A stretch of DNA of 64,000 nt from Adiantum capillus-veneris (taxonomy: Eukaryota > Streptophyta > Polypodiopsida > Polypodiales > Pteridaceae), in the NCBI GenBank assembly GCA_014529385.2, contig CM043964.1, forward strand, positions 6,295,997 to 6,359,996, read 5' to 3'. Positions 23,994-34,885 of this stretch are shown piece after piece. Every line of letters begins with the position of its first letter. Position 1 is the first letter of the stretch. Position numbers and translations under genes: made by a program. The notes below the pieces were generated by a model. That model did not search any database and was not told the DNA's origin. It worked only from the letters and a program-made list of their open reading frames with translations.

Positions 23994-24240
23994 TGGGAGA
24001 GATACCAACGGTGCCTATCGGCCGGATGATGCAGCAGGTGTGTAGGAGAGAGAGAATATGGGCGGGGCCGGGCAGTGAGAGAGAGAGATCGTCTTGTGGT
24101 GATATTGGAGGGGTGTGGCCAATCTGGCGGCGCCCCACTGGTGGTTAACTTTGGGAAAGGGGTATGGTAAGGGCCTTTTCTTTGTTTTTTGTTTTTTTTT
24201 TAGGTAACAAAACCACTCCCTTCCTTAGGGTGTGGTTCTC
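22031..24240 (+). other. low-complexity DNA without recognisable genes
   Basis: Contains a C-run at 22544-22564, GT-rich DNA at 23050-23150, a short (AT)n at 23177-23192, G-rich DNA from 23400, and G-runs near 23550, 23608 and 23821-23850 (about 30 G). The many open frames here are products of simple sequence. The G-runs could form G-quadruplexes. I found no gene and no element ends. Confidence 0.6.
23912..23988 (+). repeat. (AG)n microsatellite
   Basis: About 77 bases of near-pure AG. No LINE-B 3' block adjoins it, so it is an example of an unoccupied tract. Confidence 0.96.
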
Positions 24241-24296
24241 ACGGGCATGGTTTCGAAAGCCGGCCATCATTAGCCCTCCCATCTGGCTAGAGGCAT

Positions 24297-25254
24297 TCAT
24301 GCTTCTAGCCCTTCCTCTGTATCTTCAGCTGTGGAGTTAGAGGGTTCTCCCTCTTCTGGAATGTTTAGCATAAATTCTGGATCAAACCTAAGAAAATACC
24401 TTTTCAGTCTCCATCCATTGACCCTAGTCTTGTGAATTCTCCCATCTGCTTTCATCAGCTTATAGCTACTGTTGTCATAGCGTTTCTTGATGATAAATGG
24501 CCCTTCCCATCTGGGTTGAAATTTCTTGTCCTTCCTGTTATTAAATCTCCTGTCGTATCTCAGCACTAACATACCTTTTTCCAATCCCTTTTCTTTAAGC
24601 CCTTGATTGAAAGTGAGCCGGCGTCGTTCTACCTGCGCTGCATAGTGATAGATTGCTTCTTCCCTATCTAGTTGGAGTCTCTCCAGATCCAAGATGTGGT
24701 TTCGGAGATTTACAATCGGACGATGTATATGGCTGGCCAAAACTCGTAAGCTGGCTATCTGTACCTCAATGGGTAGAATTGCCTCCTTCCCATAAACTAG
24801 ATGGAAAGGGGTGAAACCTAGTGATGTTCGGAACGTTAATCTGTAGACCCAAAGAGCTTCCATGAGATGTTTATCCCAATCTCCTGTGTGATTGTTCACC
24901 TGCTTTGTGATGATTTTGCAAATCATTCCGTTTACCTTCTCTACCAGACCATTGCATTGTGGATAGTATGGTGTGGAATGTCGGCGTGTGATGCCTAACT
25001 TCTTCATCAGTTCTCCCACCAAATCACCTCTGAATCATAGTCCTCTATCTGATATTATCTCAAGAGGAGTGCCAAAAACGACAATAGATATGCTCAAAAA
25101 TGAACTTTGCCACCTCTTGGTCTGTAATGCGGGTGGTGGTTGTTGCTTCTGCCCATTGAGTCATGTAATCTACACCCACTATGATGTATAGTTTACCTGA
25201 TTGGGCCCTTGGTAAAGGACCGATTGCATCTATTCCCCATTTCTCAAACGGACC
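24297..25254 (-). pseudogene. gypsy integrase core and C-terminal domain (element F)
   Basis: Minus-strand integrase. The core aspartates lie in VDYMTQWAEA (near 25180) and in SDRG near 25050, where a shift and a TGA interrupt the frame. The glutamate is in TPYYPQCNGLVEKVN at about 24930. After it come WDKHLMEALWVYRLTFRTSL, FHLVYGKEAILPIE, and the C-terminal PRWEGPFIIKKRYDNSSYKL, a GPY/F-like module (the GPF in WEGPFII). The frame ends in an acidic tail near 24297. Typical of Ty3/gypsy; the adjacent second RNase H suggests the Tat-like branch, tentatively. Confidence 0.87.
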
Positions 25255-26043
25255 TTATGAGATGATAGGATTTTGTGGCTCGTAGGTTAAGGTGCGATCA
25301 TTGGCCACTTGACAAGCCTTACATGTTTTACACCAATGGTGTACATCCCTGTTCAAACTAAGCCAAGAGTATCCTGCTTGTAGAATCTTCCTACTGGTGA
25401 TGTCTAGAGCAAAATGACCGCTGCAGATGCCATCATGGCAACTTGAAATTACCTCTGTGATCTCACTGGAGGTTGGCACCCGCCTGAGAATTTGATCCTT
25501 GTCCTTACAATACAAGTGGTCACTTACAAGGCGGTACCTAGTAGCCTTCCTTACCAGCCACTGCTTTTGGCCTTTGGTGTAGCCTGCTCGACATTCTCTT
25601 GTATCTAAAAAACTGACGATATCAGGCATAGCATCACTACCTTGAAAGAGGGGTAGCTTCAGTTTGATTGCTCCTACGGGGACGTCCTGTATTCTTTTTT
25701 TGGCTAGAGCATCTGCCTCCTGATTTTCTTCTCTAGGGACATAAAATAGTTTCACTGCTTCAAACTTCTTTAGAAGGTCCTTAACTTGGTGTAGTTGACC
25801 AAGTAAAACCTGATTCTTACAAACTTAGGTTCCATTTATCTGCTTTATCAAAAGCAAAGCATCTCCAAACACATTTAGACGCTGAATTCCTTGTGAAATA
25901 CATTGTTCCAACCCAAGAATTAGGGTTGCATATTCTACTTTATTGTTGGAGTGGGAGTGTAATAACTGCCCGATGGAGAACATTCTTTCTTGTTGTTCAT
26001 TGAAAATGACTATGTCTGCTGCAGACTGATCCATTGTTCTCTT
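25255..26043 (-). pseudogene. gypsy RNase H (partial) and integrase zinc finger (element F)
   Basis: Minus strand. The upstream piece (to about 26043) is an RNase H fold of the kind found as an extra domain in some plant gypsy elements: NNKVEYATLILGLEQCIS and LNVFGDALLLIKQING. Then KLFYVPREENQEADALAKK and, at about 25400-25290, the integrase HHCC finger (SCHDGICSGHFA, WCKTCKACQ). Stops separate the pieces. The N-terminal part of RNase H is missing because a family C LTR replaces it at about 26043. Confidence 0.8.
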
Positions 26044-26223
26044 GTATGCATATCCTTTGGTTGCACACAGCATGATCATAAGCCTTCCCATCGGAACCCA
26101 TCAGAATCCTTTAGGGGAATTTTCCAGTGATTTTAGGCTATTTTTCCTATTTTTGACATTTTTCACTTATTATTTTTAAGTGACTTTTGTTGGAAAGTAG
26201 GTAGGGCAAATTGAGTAAGTTTG

Positions 26224-26231
26224 TATATAAG
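26224..26231 (+). promoter_or_regulatory. TATA box of family C LTR
   Basis: TATATAAG, present at the matching place in C3 (59488-59495), C4 (60409-60416) and, on the minus strand, the C1 3' LTR (55147-55154). Its conservation among diverged LTRs supports a promoter role. Confidence 0.7.
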
Positions 26232-26833
26232 CAACCTAGACTAGCACTAATTGGTAGAAGAGGCAGCAGGAGCACCAGTGCTCAACAGGCAACTTCTCAA
26301 GCAAGAACCTCTTGGTGGCGAATCCCTCCAAGCAAGAAGATCCCCAGACCTAGCGTTTCCTCAACAAGATACTCATTGCCAGACATCCACAGCACTAGCA
26401 TTTTCTCATCCTAGCCTCATCGCCATACAGTCCCAACCTCTGGCGTTTTTCCTCCAAGAATGCTCTGCAGCCCTGGCATTTTTCAGCAGCCTAGCGTTTC
26501 CAGATTTGCAGCCTTTGTGCATGGCGATTTTCAGCAGATGAAGACCTGCAGTTTTCAGCCCTAAGCCATCAGTTTTCTGCCCTAAAGACCTGCAGTTTTC
26601 ACCCCTCATAGCAACAGATTTTCAGCGACAAAGATCGGCAGATACCAACGTTTTTCCTAGCGTTTTCAGCAGTTGCAGATTTCAGCCAGCAGCGTTTTTG
26701 GACAGCAGTTCATAAGCGCCAGATTTCAGCCCTTAGGTCGCTCTCACCATCTCCGTCGTCATCATCGATATAGCCTAGACTTGCATCAGTCACATGCATA
26801 CAGCTTGTACCAGTTTGTGCAATCAATAGTAGA

Positions 26834-26855
26834 CCACTCTCGCCGACGAGAGTGG
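26834..26855 (+). promoter_or_regulatory. conserved LTR hairpin (family C)
   Basis: CCACTCTCG-CCGA-CGAGAGTGG, a perfect nine-base stem. Same structure in C3 (60040-60061, loop CCAT) and in the LTR at 63701-63722 (loop TCGG); weaker in others. It lies downstream of the TATA box, so it is likely transcribed. Confidence 0.65.
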
Positions 26856-27085
26856 GGCCTTCGGAGGAGGGTTTTATAACGTCTCTGGTGTCGTATTCTC
26901 TTCTCTCTCTATCTCTCAGTCTCATTCACTTGCACGCACAATGTCCATTCACTTTGTTTGTGATCATTGCACTCTCTCATTAAGAACGGAAGGCTCTCCC
27001 TTGAATAAGAACAAAAGGAACCGTAACACAGTTCGGAGCACTCATCTTGAGCAAAGTTCACACATTCATTCCGCTGCACCTTACA

Positions 27086-27818
<733 letters not shown>

Positions 27819-28663
27819 AACGCGCGACTCATTAGAGCCAAGGCTTCAGTACCACGTGCCATTATCCGAGCAGAGCTAGCTGCCCCCCCACTAGTGGTTG
27901 AGGCGCTCATCGCATCTGTCTCCTTCATACAGCGCATGTGGGAACTTCCCAGAGACAAATATGCCCGCCTTGCACTTAAGTCCTCTCGATAGTTAGCCAT
28001 GCAGGGAGATACAGCATGCTGGTATGGGGAGATGACATCATGGTTTCAGGCGCATGGTTCAGCATAGACAGACTGCCCCCCTTCCAGTACTAATTGGATG
28101 CACCCTCTCTGAGTCTTACACAGTCTGAGATCACCAGGCTCATCCGCCAGGACCTGAATCAGCTAGACACTAGGATATAGCTAGCACAGGAGCTGGACAC
28201 GAAGATGGCTTTCTACAGAGAGCATCTTCTCCAGCTTACGGAGGACGGTTTTGTGACGAGGCCCAGATACATGGACACCCACTTGTCTCATGGCATATGA
28301 TGTGCTATTGGCCAAATACGCCCATCTTCACACCAATTGCAGATCGAGACTGGGAGATACAGGGGAATACCAACAGAGGCAAAGACATTCCTTCTGTGTG
28401 ACATGGAGCCTGAGACAGAGTTGCACTACACATGCCATTGCCCCGCCTACTACGAGATACGAGGCCGCTTCCACTGCTTGTTCAGAGAGAGCTTTGGACC
28501 ACTCTCTAGAGTCATGCGGTACGAGGATCAGAGATGCTTGGGTCTGTTTTTGCTCGAGCTGCACAGACACAAGAGAGCCTGATGAGAGGAGAGGCTAACT
28601 AGTCTCAGAGACGAATCACAAACTTCTTTAGAGCTGCCACTGGACACCCAGAGATGTTACTAC

Positions 28664-29096
28664 TGTGAGGATTCTAGGTACTAATCCTTTATTAAGTACT
28701 TAAACTCATGATTAAGACTTAAGAAGCTTGAACTGTACTCGAGACAAGACTTAGAAGACTCTGTGTTTGATTGATCGAAATGTGTGATACAAGAGCTCCT
28801 TATATAGGAGACGACTAGACACAAATGAAAAGACACGTCTCTTGGTGAGAGACATGACTTTAGACGTAAAGACACATCCTTTCGGCGAAGATCTGCAACC
28901 ATTGGGCGAAGAGTCGCACCCGTAGAGCGAAGGGGTGTGACCGGTCATCGAAGGAGTGTGGCTTTTGGCGAAGAGACACGTCCTTTGGGCGAAGGGGTGT
29001 GACCATCCAAGTGCAGGGATCCTCCTTGGCATGGCACTTCGCGTATCTGCAACTAGGAGTAGATGTATTGCTATTAACATAGTCACAATGGTGACA
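28664..29096 (-). repeat. 3' LTR of element D
   Basis: On the minus strand it starts TGTCACCATTGTGAC at 29096 and ends CCTCACA at 28664, giving TG...CA ends. It contains repeated short phrases with GGCGAAG (in plus view) at 28880-29000. Directly upstream on the element strand is the purine tract AAATGGGAGGGAA. Confidence 0.85.
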
Positions 29097-29125
29097 TTCC
29101 CTCCCATTTAAAATGAGAGCCCGTG

Positions 29126-30205
29126 TCAAAGAAATGACTTATGATGTTGATAGAACTTTGGAAAAGCATTGAATCTTCGAAAATCTTCAATCTTTGAGTT
29201 AACGGAAACCTTTGTCTTGAACCTTTGCTTCCTGTGAAACCTTTTGGCTTTGACTGCTAAATCCCATGTCATTGCATTATTCAAAGACTTTTTAGAGGAA
29301 TCTGGCATAATCAGGTTGACCGCAACAAGAGATTGATCTTCCAAATTCTTCATGCGATGTAAGATTTCTGGTTCAAAATCTTCTAGTAACTGCCAAATAT
29401 TTGGGGAAGCGGAAATCTTCTCAAGGTACTCTTCAGATGGGGTGACTTCAACTTTAGTAATCACTGGAGAGGAATTTGGCTTGAGACTGTAATCATCTTC
29501 CAAGAATGAATCCCAAAATTCTTCAGAATCATCTTCAGGAACTGTCACTTCATGACTTGCAATTGGCATATCATCATCCAGTAAAGAATCAAAGAAAGCG
29601 TAGTCGTCTTCAGACTCGGAATCTGCAATTATATCTTTATCTTTGTCTTCATCAATTGATTCAGGAGAAGTTAATGAATTCAAAAATTCATCAATAATAA
29701 TATTTGCATCTACATTGGGGATCATATTCGTTTCATAATCCACTGTATCATGTTGTTTGACTTGTACACGTGAGGCTTGAATCACTCTTTCCGTATGAGA
29801 AAGCCCGTGTAAAGTCAATTCACGTCCATCTTTGAACAAATTGATAGTATGTCCTCGAAAGCTATTTGCTGGATCATATTGGAATAACCAATGCTGACCA
29901 AGAATCATGTCGTAATAAGATAAAGGCATGAGTTCAAAATCCCGTTGATTTGCATAAGTTTGAATCTCGAACTGCAACTGTCAAACTGTCTAATCACAAG
30001 TCAAAATTGATCCATCTGCTAATTCCACATCATATAAGTGAGATGTCTTCTGAGTTGGTAAGCCAAGCTGTTGAACTATCTGAGTACTGACGAAATTATT
30101 TGAGCATCCGCTGTCCACCAAAATATTGATGGAGCGACCATTGAGTGTTCCAAAAAGGCTCAAAACTTGAGAGATTCTCCAAAACTGAAGAATTGCACTG
30201 AGCAT
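29126..30205 (-). pseudogene. element D retropepsin-like protease and acidic extension
   Basis: Minus strand. The catalytic motif ILVDSGCSNNFVS (DSG) lies near 30115, and the C-terminal protease signature YYDMILGQHWLF near 29910. Two stops near 29985-29992 interrupt the frame. The domain cuts the Gag polyprotein. It is followed not by RT but by a highly acidic segment (DEDKDKDIIADSESEDDYAF) and a basic end. It overlaps the end of Gag in another frame, so a frameshift, programmed or mutational, would be needed to join them. Confidence 0.8.
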
Positions 30206-31260
30206 GCTTCATAAGAATACTCATATCTTCTGAGACACGAGGATTTTCCTTTATCCTTAGCAAAGTCTGGCTGTTCAAAATTCGATGATGTTTCCACGTT
30301 GGAAATTCTTTTTGAATTAGACGGATTTGGTCTCTTTGGACATTGATACCATCTATGGTCACCACTGCAAATTGTACATAATCCATCCTTCTTTGAAGTC
30401 GAAGATCCATTTGACGAAGAGCCTTGTTGAGTATTGGAATGCTGATCTTGAGAAAAATCAAGTCCTTTACCACGATCAAGTGGAGAAATATGTGAAGAAG
30501 ATTTGCTTTCAGATTGTCGATCTTGAGAATAGAACCTTGAAGTTGAATAAGGTTGCGTTGCTTGCTGTCTGAATTGAGACTGATGTTGTTGACTTTGGCT
30601 ATAGTTGTCACTGCGATCGCGTTGTGAAAAGCGAGCGCTATTTGAAGATCTCTCACCAGGGAGAAAACTCTGTGTAGGGCGCCAATTATCGCCAAGACGC
30701 TCCACATAGGCAATTGCAGCATCCAAGGTGGTAGGGTTGTATTTGTGCACATCATCCTTCAGGTTGCGTTCGAGTCCGTCGATAAAGCTATGAAGTTTAT
30801 CAGAGGGACTAAGAGTCTCTATCTCCAGAGTTAGCCTTTGGAACTCTGTGATGTACGCGGCCAAGGAACCTGTCTGGCTCAGGCGGCGAAGAGAGGACAG
30901 GGCATGAAAATCCGCATTGGCAAGTTCGAACGCCTTGCGAATAGCACGCCGGAATTTATCCCAAGAAGGTGTGTGTTTACCATCAGCAACCCGTCCTTGC
31001 CACCAAAGAAATGCTGTGTCCTTGAGCAGAGAACTAGCAAGTGCAACTTTTTTACTCTCGACCAAATCTGTGTTTGATAAGTAAACCTCCATTTTGAACA
31101 GCCAATGGTCCAGCACGCGCTTGTTGCGGCGACCATTGTACGGTTCCGGCAGTTTAACATCAAGCTTCTTATTTTGTGCAACATTAAAAATTTTATAAAG
31201 TAATTGAAGTTCGCGATTGTCTACCTCTTCAGTTGGATCTGGTTTGTTTGGTTCATCCAC
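30160..31260 (-). CDS. element D Gag (retrotrans_gag plus knuckle)
   Basis: An open frame of about 366 codons on the minus strand. The N-terminal half matches plant gypsy Gag: KLPEPYNGRRNKRVLDHWLF, TAFLWWQGRVADG, SWDKFRRAIRKAF, GSLAAYITEFQRL. The middle is rich in S, Q and R. CTICSGDHRWYQC is a CX2CX3HX4C variant of the zinc knuckle. No ATG start is seen: the open frame extends upstream past 31260 to a TGA, and the track start is a GTG. Gag would form the particle and bind RNA. The end near 30160 is uncertain because protease continues in another frame. Confidence 0.8.
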   Translation of the reverse strand: MDEPNKPDPTEEVDNRELQLLYKIFNVAQNKKLDVKLPEPYNGRRNKRVLDHWLFKMEVYLSNTDLVESKKVALASSLLKDTAFLWWQGRVADGKHTPSWDKFRRAIRKAFELANADFHALSSLRRLSQTGSLAAYITEFQRLTLEIETLSPSDKLHSFIDGLERNLKDDVHKYNPTTLDAAIAYVERLGDNWRPTQSFLPGERSSNSARFSQRDRSDNYSQSQQHQSQFRQQATQPYSTSRFYSQDRQSESKSSSHISPLDRGKGLDFSQDQHSNTQQGSSSNGSSTSKKDGLCTICSGDHRWYQCPKRPNPSNSKRISNVETSSNFEQPDFAKDKGKSSCLRRYEYSYEACSVQFFSFGESLKF

Positions 31261-31794
31261 TGAAGCTTCGGAAGAAGGTGTCGAATCAGCATGTATAGTC
31301 CGAGAAGCAACAGGTCGACTTCAAAAAGTGTTTTCCGTGTGCATCTCATCCAAGCAAGTGTGAACTGATGCGAGGCTTATGGAAAGTGTGGCCATCTGCT
31401 CCTTAATAATATGTTAACATAGTCACAATCGTGACAACTACCACAGCAGAGCTCATCGCCTCACACCAGAGGCACACTGATCGACCGAGCGACTGAGTTG
31501 GGGAGATCCAGACGCCCATGGCTGTGGAGGACTACGAAGCATCAACGGAGGCTGCATCAGAGGAATCGGATCACTTTGGCCCGACATGCACGACGCCCAG
31601 TCAAATTACTGACCATGGAGATCCGGCAGGAACTGATGCTGGATCTCTTGTGATCTAGCTATCCCAGCTAGCTGCTTAGTTCACACCTAGTAGTTTAGGA
31701 TTCCATAGTATTTTATTTTGTCATTCTGTCATTTTGTCATCTTGTTACTCTGACTTTGTATCAGATCCACCACATTGTAACTTTCTGGTCTCAT

Positions 31795-31809
31795 AGGTCA
31801 CTTTGGCCT
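31795..31809 (+). promoter_or_regulatory. LINE-B 3' hairpin (B1)
   Basis: AGGTCA-CTT-TGGCCT, six pairs with one G-U. Confidence 0.7.
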
Positions 31810-31834
31810 TTTGAAGACGTTAATATAACATTTC

Positions 31835-31839
<5 letters not shown>

Positions 31840-31904
<65 letters not shown>
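31840..31904 (+). repeat. (CT)n between B1 and B2
   Basis: About 65 bases of CT following the B1 3' end. Confidence 0.98.
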
Positions 31905-32178
<274 letters not shown>

Positions 32179-32595
32179 GCCTCGACCCTGCTTGAACCGT
32201 AGCCTCTTATGACTCCTGTCTCCCTTGGGTGAGGGGGCAGCCCTAGGGGAGGCCACAGAGCCCTGCTCCTCACCTCCAGTAGTAACCCCGCCCCTGCTAT
32301 GCTCGCGTGCACTCTTGCTCTCTGCAGCCTCGACCCTGCTCGCTAGTTTCTGCCCCTACTCGCCCGACCACCCGCCCAAGCTCAGCCCCGTTTCGGCCTC
32401 TGCACAGGCCCGGCCACTTGCCCAAGCTGAGCCCCGGCAGTCTCAGCCTCCTCTCACCCGGGTCTCGACCTGCTAGCACAGAGAGGCTTCTTTTCTTTTA
32501 ATTTAATTGAGTATCGGGTCTCACAGAGAGGCTTCTTTTACTTAAACTGAGTATAAACCCTTAATGTGATTTGCTTTCTTGATCAAGTGCCCACC

Positions 32596-33342
32596 ATGGC
32601 CACTCGGGCCTCTTCTCGCGGGAAGCCCACATTTGCCGGTGTCGTGGCAACACCCCCCAAGGTGGACAGCATGGCTCGGCTTCAACATGAAGTCGAAAGA
32701 CTTCGCAAGGAAAATGACACCTTGAAGGAAAGACTCGCAGCCATCGAGTCTCGCCTCACAATTGTGGAGGACTCCAGCAAGGGAAAGACGGAACAAAAGG
32801 AAATCCAGCTCAATACGGAGACGGAAATCATCCTCACAGAGAAGGTAAAAACTCAAGTGCAAGATGTCATTTTCCACAAAGTTGAAGATCGGGTGGCGTC
32901 CACGCTACGCGAACAACAACAACAAGATGCTATTGCTCTCAATGTCCGCATTGGCGGGCTCCCGAGCGATTGGCAAGGAAAGGAGGACCCCAAGTTCCAC
33001 GAGTCTTTCGCTCGCATCCGAACAACAACCCCCATGATACAATGGGATCCAGCATCAATCAGCACTCTCGCTCATGAGCATCGCACCAACCATGCAATTC
33101 TTACCTTCAAGACCAAAGCGGATCGAGTCAAGCTCCTTGAGCAATCGAAGCTTCTCAAAGACACAAAAATTTGGTTTGCCGAAGATCTCACACCCACCCA
33201 GCTCAAACAAAAGAAGGCAGAACTACAGAAGATGCGAGAAGCACGCATAGCAGGAAAATGGGCAGTCTACCAAGGAGGTAGAGCCATTATTCAAGAGTTT
33301 CGAACTCCCAAACCGGTTCCCTCCTCACCTCCTTCTGCATAG
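32596..33342 (+). CDS. LINE-B ORF1 protein (B3), intact
   Basis: 248 codons from ATG 32596, which sits in a strong start context (CCCACCATGG); upstream in-frame sequence has no ATG. Residues about 30-65 form a leucine/charge heptad coiled coil (LQHEVERLRKENDTLKERLA). Residues about 125-195 fit an RRM-like fold (ALNVRIGGLPSDWQGKED ... NHAILTFKTKADRVKLL). The end (KIWFAEDLTPTQLKQKKAEL, then KWAVYQGGRAII) matches the ORF1 C-terminal domain seen in L1-like ORF1 proteins and in B4 and B5. Likely an RNA-binding trimeric chaperone. The only intact short ORF1 in the window. Confidence 0.82.
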   Translation: MATRASSRGKPTFAGVVATPPKVDSMARLQHEVERLRKENDTLKERLAAIESRLTIVEDSSKGKTEQKEIQLNTETEIILTEKVKTQVQDVIFHKVEDRVASTLREQQQQDAIALNVRIGGLPSDWQGKEDPKFHESFARIRTTTPMIQWDPASISTLAHEHRTNHAILTFKTKADRVKLLEQSKLLKDTKIWFAEDLTPTQLKQKKAELQKMREARIAGKWAVYQGGRAIIQEFRTPKPVPSSPPSA

Positions 33343-33450
33343 ATTTTGTTCATCTTATCTTATCTTAACTTTCTTTTTGGACCCTCAGTCCTTAACTGAG
33401 ATGTATCACACAACCCCCTCACATTTGTAATGTTTTGTTTTTGGTCCCAT

Positions 33451-33466
33451 AGGTCATATCTGACCT
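33451..33466 (+). promoter_or_regulatory. LINE-B 3' hairpin (B3)
   Basis: AGGTCA-TATC-TGACCT, a perfect six-base inverted repeat, preceded by CCCATAGG in place of CTCATAGG. Confidence 0.75.
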
Positions 33467-33478
33467 CCGTGGACGATA

Positions 33479-33962
<484 letters not shown>

Positions 33963-34885
33963 ATGTCTTCCCCCATCATCAAGACGCCGACACCGAAAAC
34001 GAAGACAACGTCCTTCATGCTCACGAACAAGAGGCTTGCACAACTGGAGAAGGACATGAAAGAATGGCGGATGGAGAGAGAGATATGGAAGGAGGAGAAA
34101 GCCACCTTCATCAAGCTATGGAACGAAGAGAAGGAGGACATGAGAGCGGAAATCCAAAATCTCAAAGAGGAGAAGGAGAGAAGGGAACGGGAGAACAAGA
34201 AGGAGAGGGAGAGATGGAGGAAAGAGCAAGAAGAGATGAAGGCACAAATCGATCTCCTTCATGCTTCCATCACATCCCTCACCCCCGAGGAAGGAGAGAT
34301 TAAAGGGGAGGCTAAGGAAGCCCTCAAGGAGGAGATCACCAAAGCCCTCACCGCAAGCATTGAGGACAAATTAGAGGCCACCAAAGAAGGATGGGTCGAA
34401 GTGGTCAAAAAGAACATCAAGAAGGTAGCAAGAGAGGAAGCCCAAAAGATGAGGTACTCATCGTACACACAACCATCGAAGAGGAGAAGATGCGACAAGC
34501 TCGCCGTCTCAATGTGCGAGTGACCGGCATCAAAGAAGAAGAAGGGTCTACACCCGAGAGCGATGGGAAAGCTTTATGCAAGAAAGTGGGATACAAGGAA
34601 GAAGAGATCCCTTTCTCCAAAGTTTGGAGAGCCGGCAAAGATCCAAAGAAAAGAGCTCTCATCCTCCAATTCGCCTCCGAGGAGTCTCGAACTTCCTTCC
34701 TCCGAAAGAGGGTCATCTTGAGAGGGATAGAAGGCCCCCCGATTTATCTTGATGATGACCTCACAAAGATGCAACAAGATCACCGTCGCGCGTGCATGCC
34801 TCGAGTCCACCAAGCCCACAAAGAAGGGAAGAAGGCAGTATATCGAGATGGTAGGGTTATCATTGATGGCAAGACCATCGCATAG
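33963..34885 (+). pseudogene. LINE-B ORF1 (B4), one frameshift
   Basis: ATG at 33963 (CAACCATGT). A long charged coiled coil (LEKDMKEWRMEREIWKEEKA, onward to about residue 105) is followed by the RRM-like part and C-terminal domain. The frame changes between about 34440 and 34475: upstream reads in frame 3, and LNVRVTGIKEEEGSTPES and IYLDDDLTKMQQDHRRACMP in frame 2. It ends KTIA and TAG at 34883-34885. After this stop the same frame continues without another stop into the endonuclease. Confidence 0.8.

Larger units (their letters stand above)
26044..27085 (+). mobile_element. family C LTR fragment (C6), lacks first ~170 bp
   Basis: Matches family C LTRs from GCATATCC...GCACACAGCATGATCAT onward and ends with the family terminus GCTGCACCTTACA at 27085. 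It has the TATA box TATATAAG at 26224-26231, many AGCGTTTT boxes, and the hairpin CCACTCTCG-CCGA-CGAGAGTGG at 26834-26855. The TGTCACGTG start is absent, so it was truncated or recombined at the gypsy F junction. It abuts LINE-B copy B0 on the right. Confidence 0.85.
28664..31436 (-). mobile_element. element D: gag-protease-only gypsy-type LTR element, TSD ACTAC
   Basis: A 2,773-bp minus-strand insertion flanked by the 5-bp duplication ACTAC (28659-28663 and 31437-31441). On its own strand it has a stub of the 5' LTR (TGTCACGATTGTGAC..., about 25 bp), Gag, protease, an acidic region, a polypurine tract (29097-29117) and a 433-bp 3' LTR. There is no RT, RNase H or integrase, so it is non-autonomous, like the TR-GAG class described in plants. 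Most of the 5' LTR and the primer-binding site are missing, so it cannot now transpose. Confidence 0.85.
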
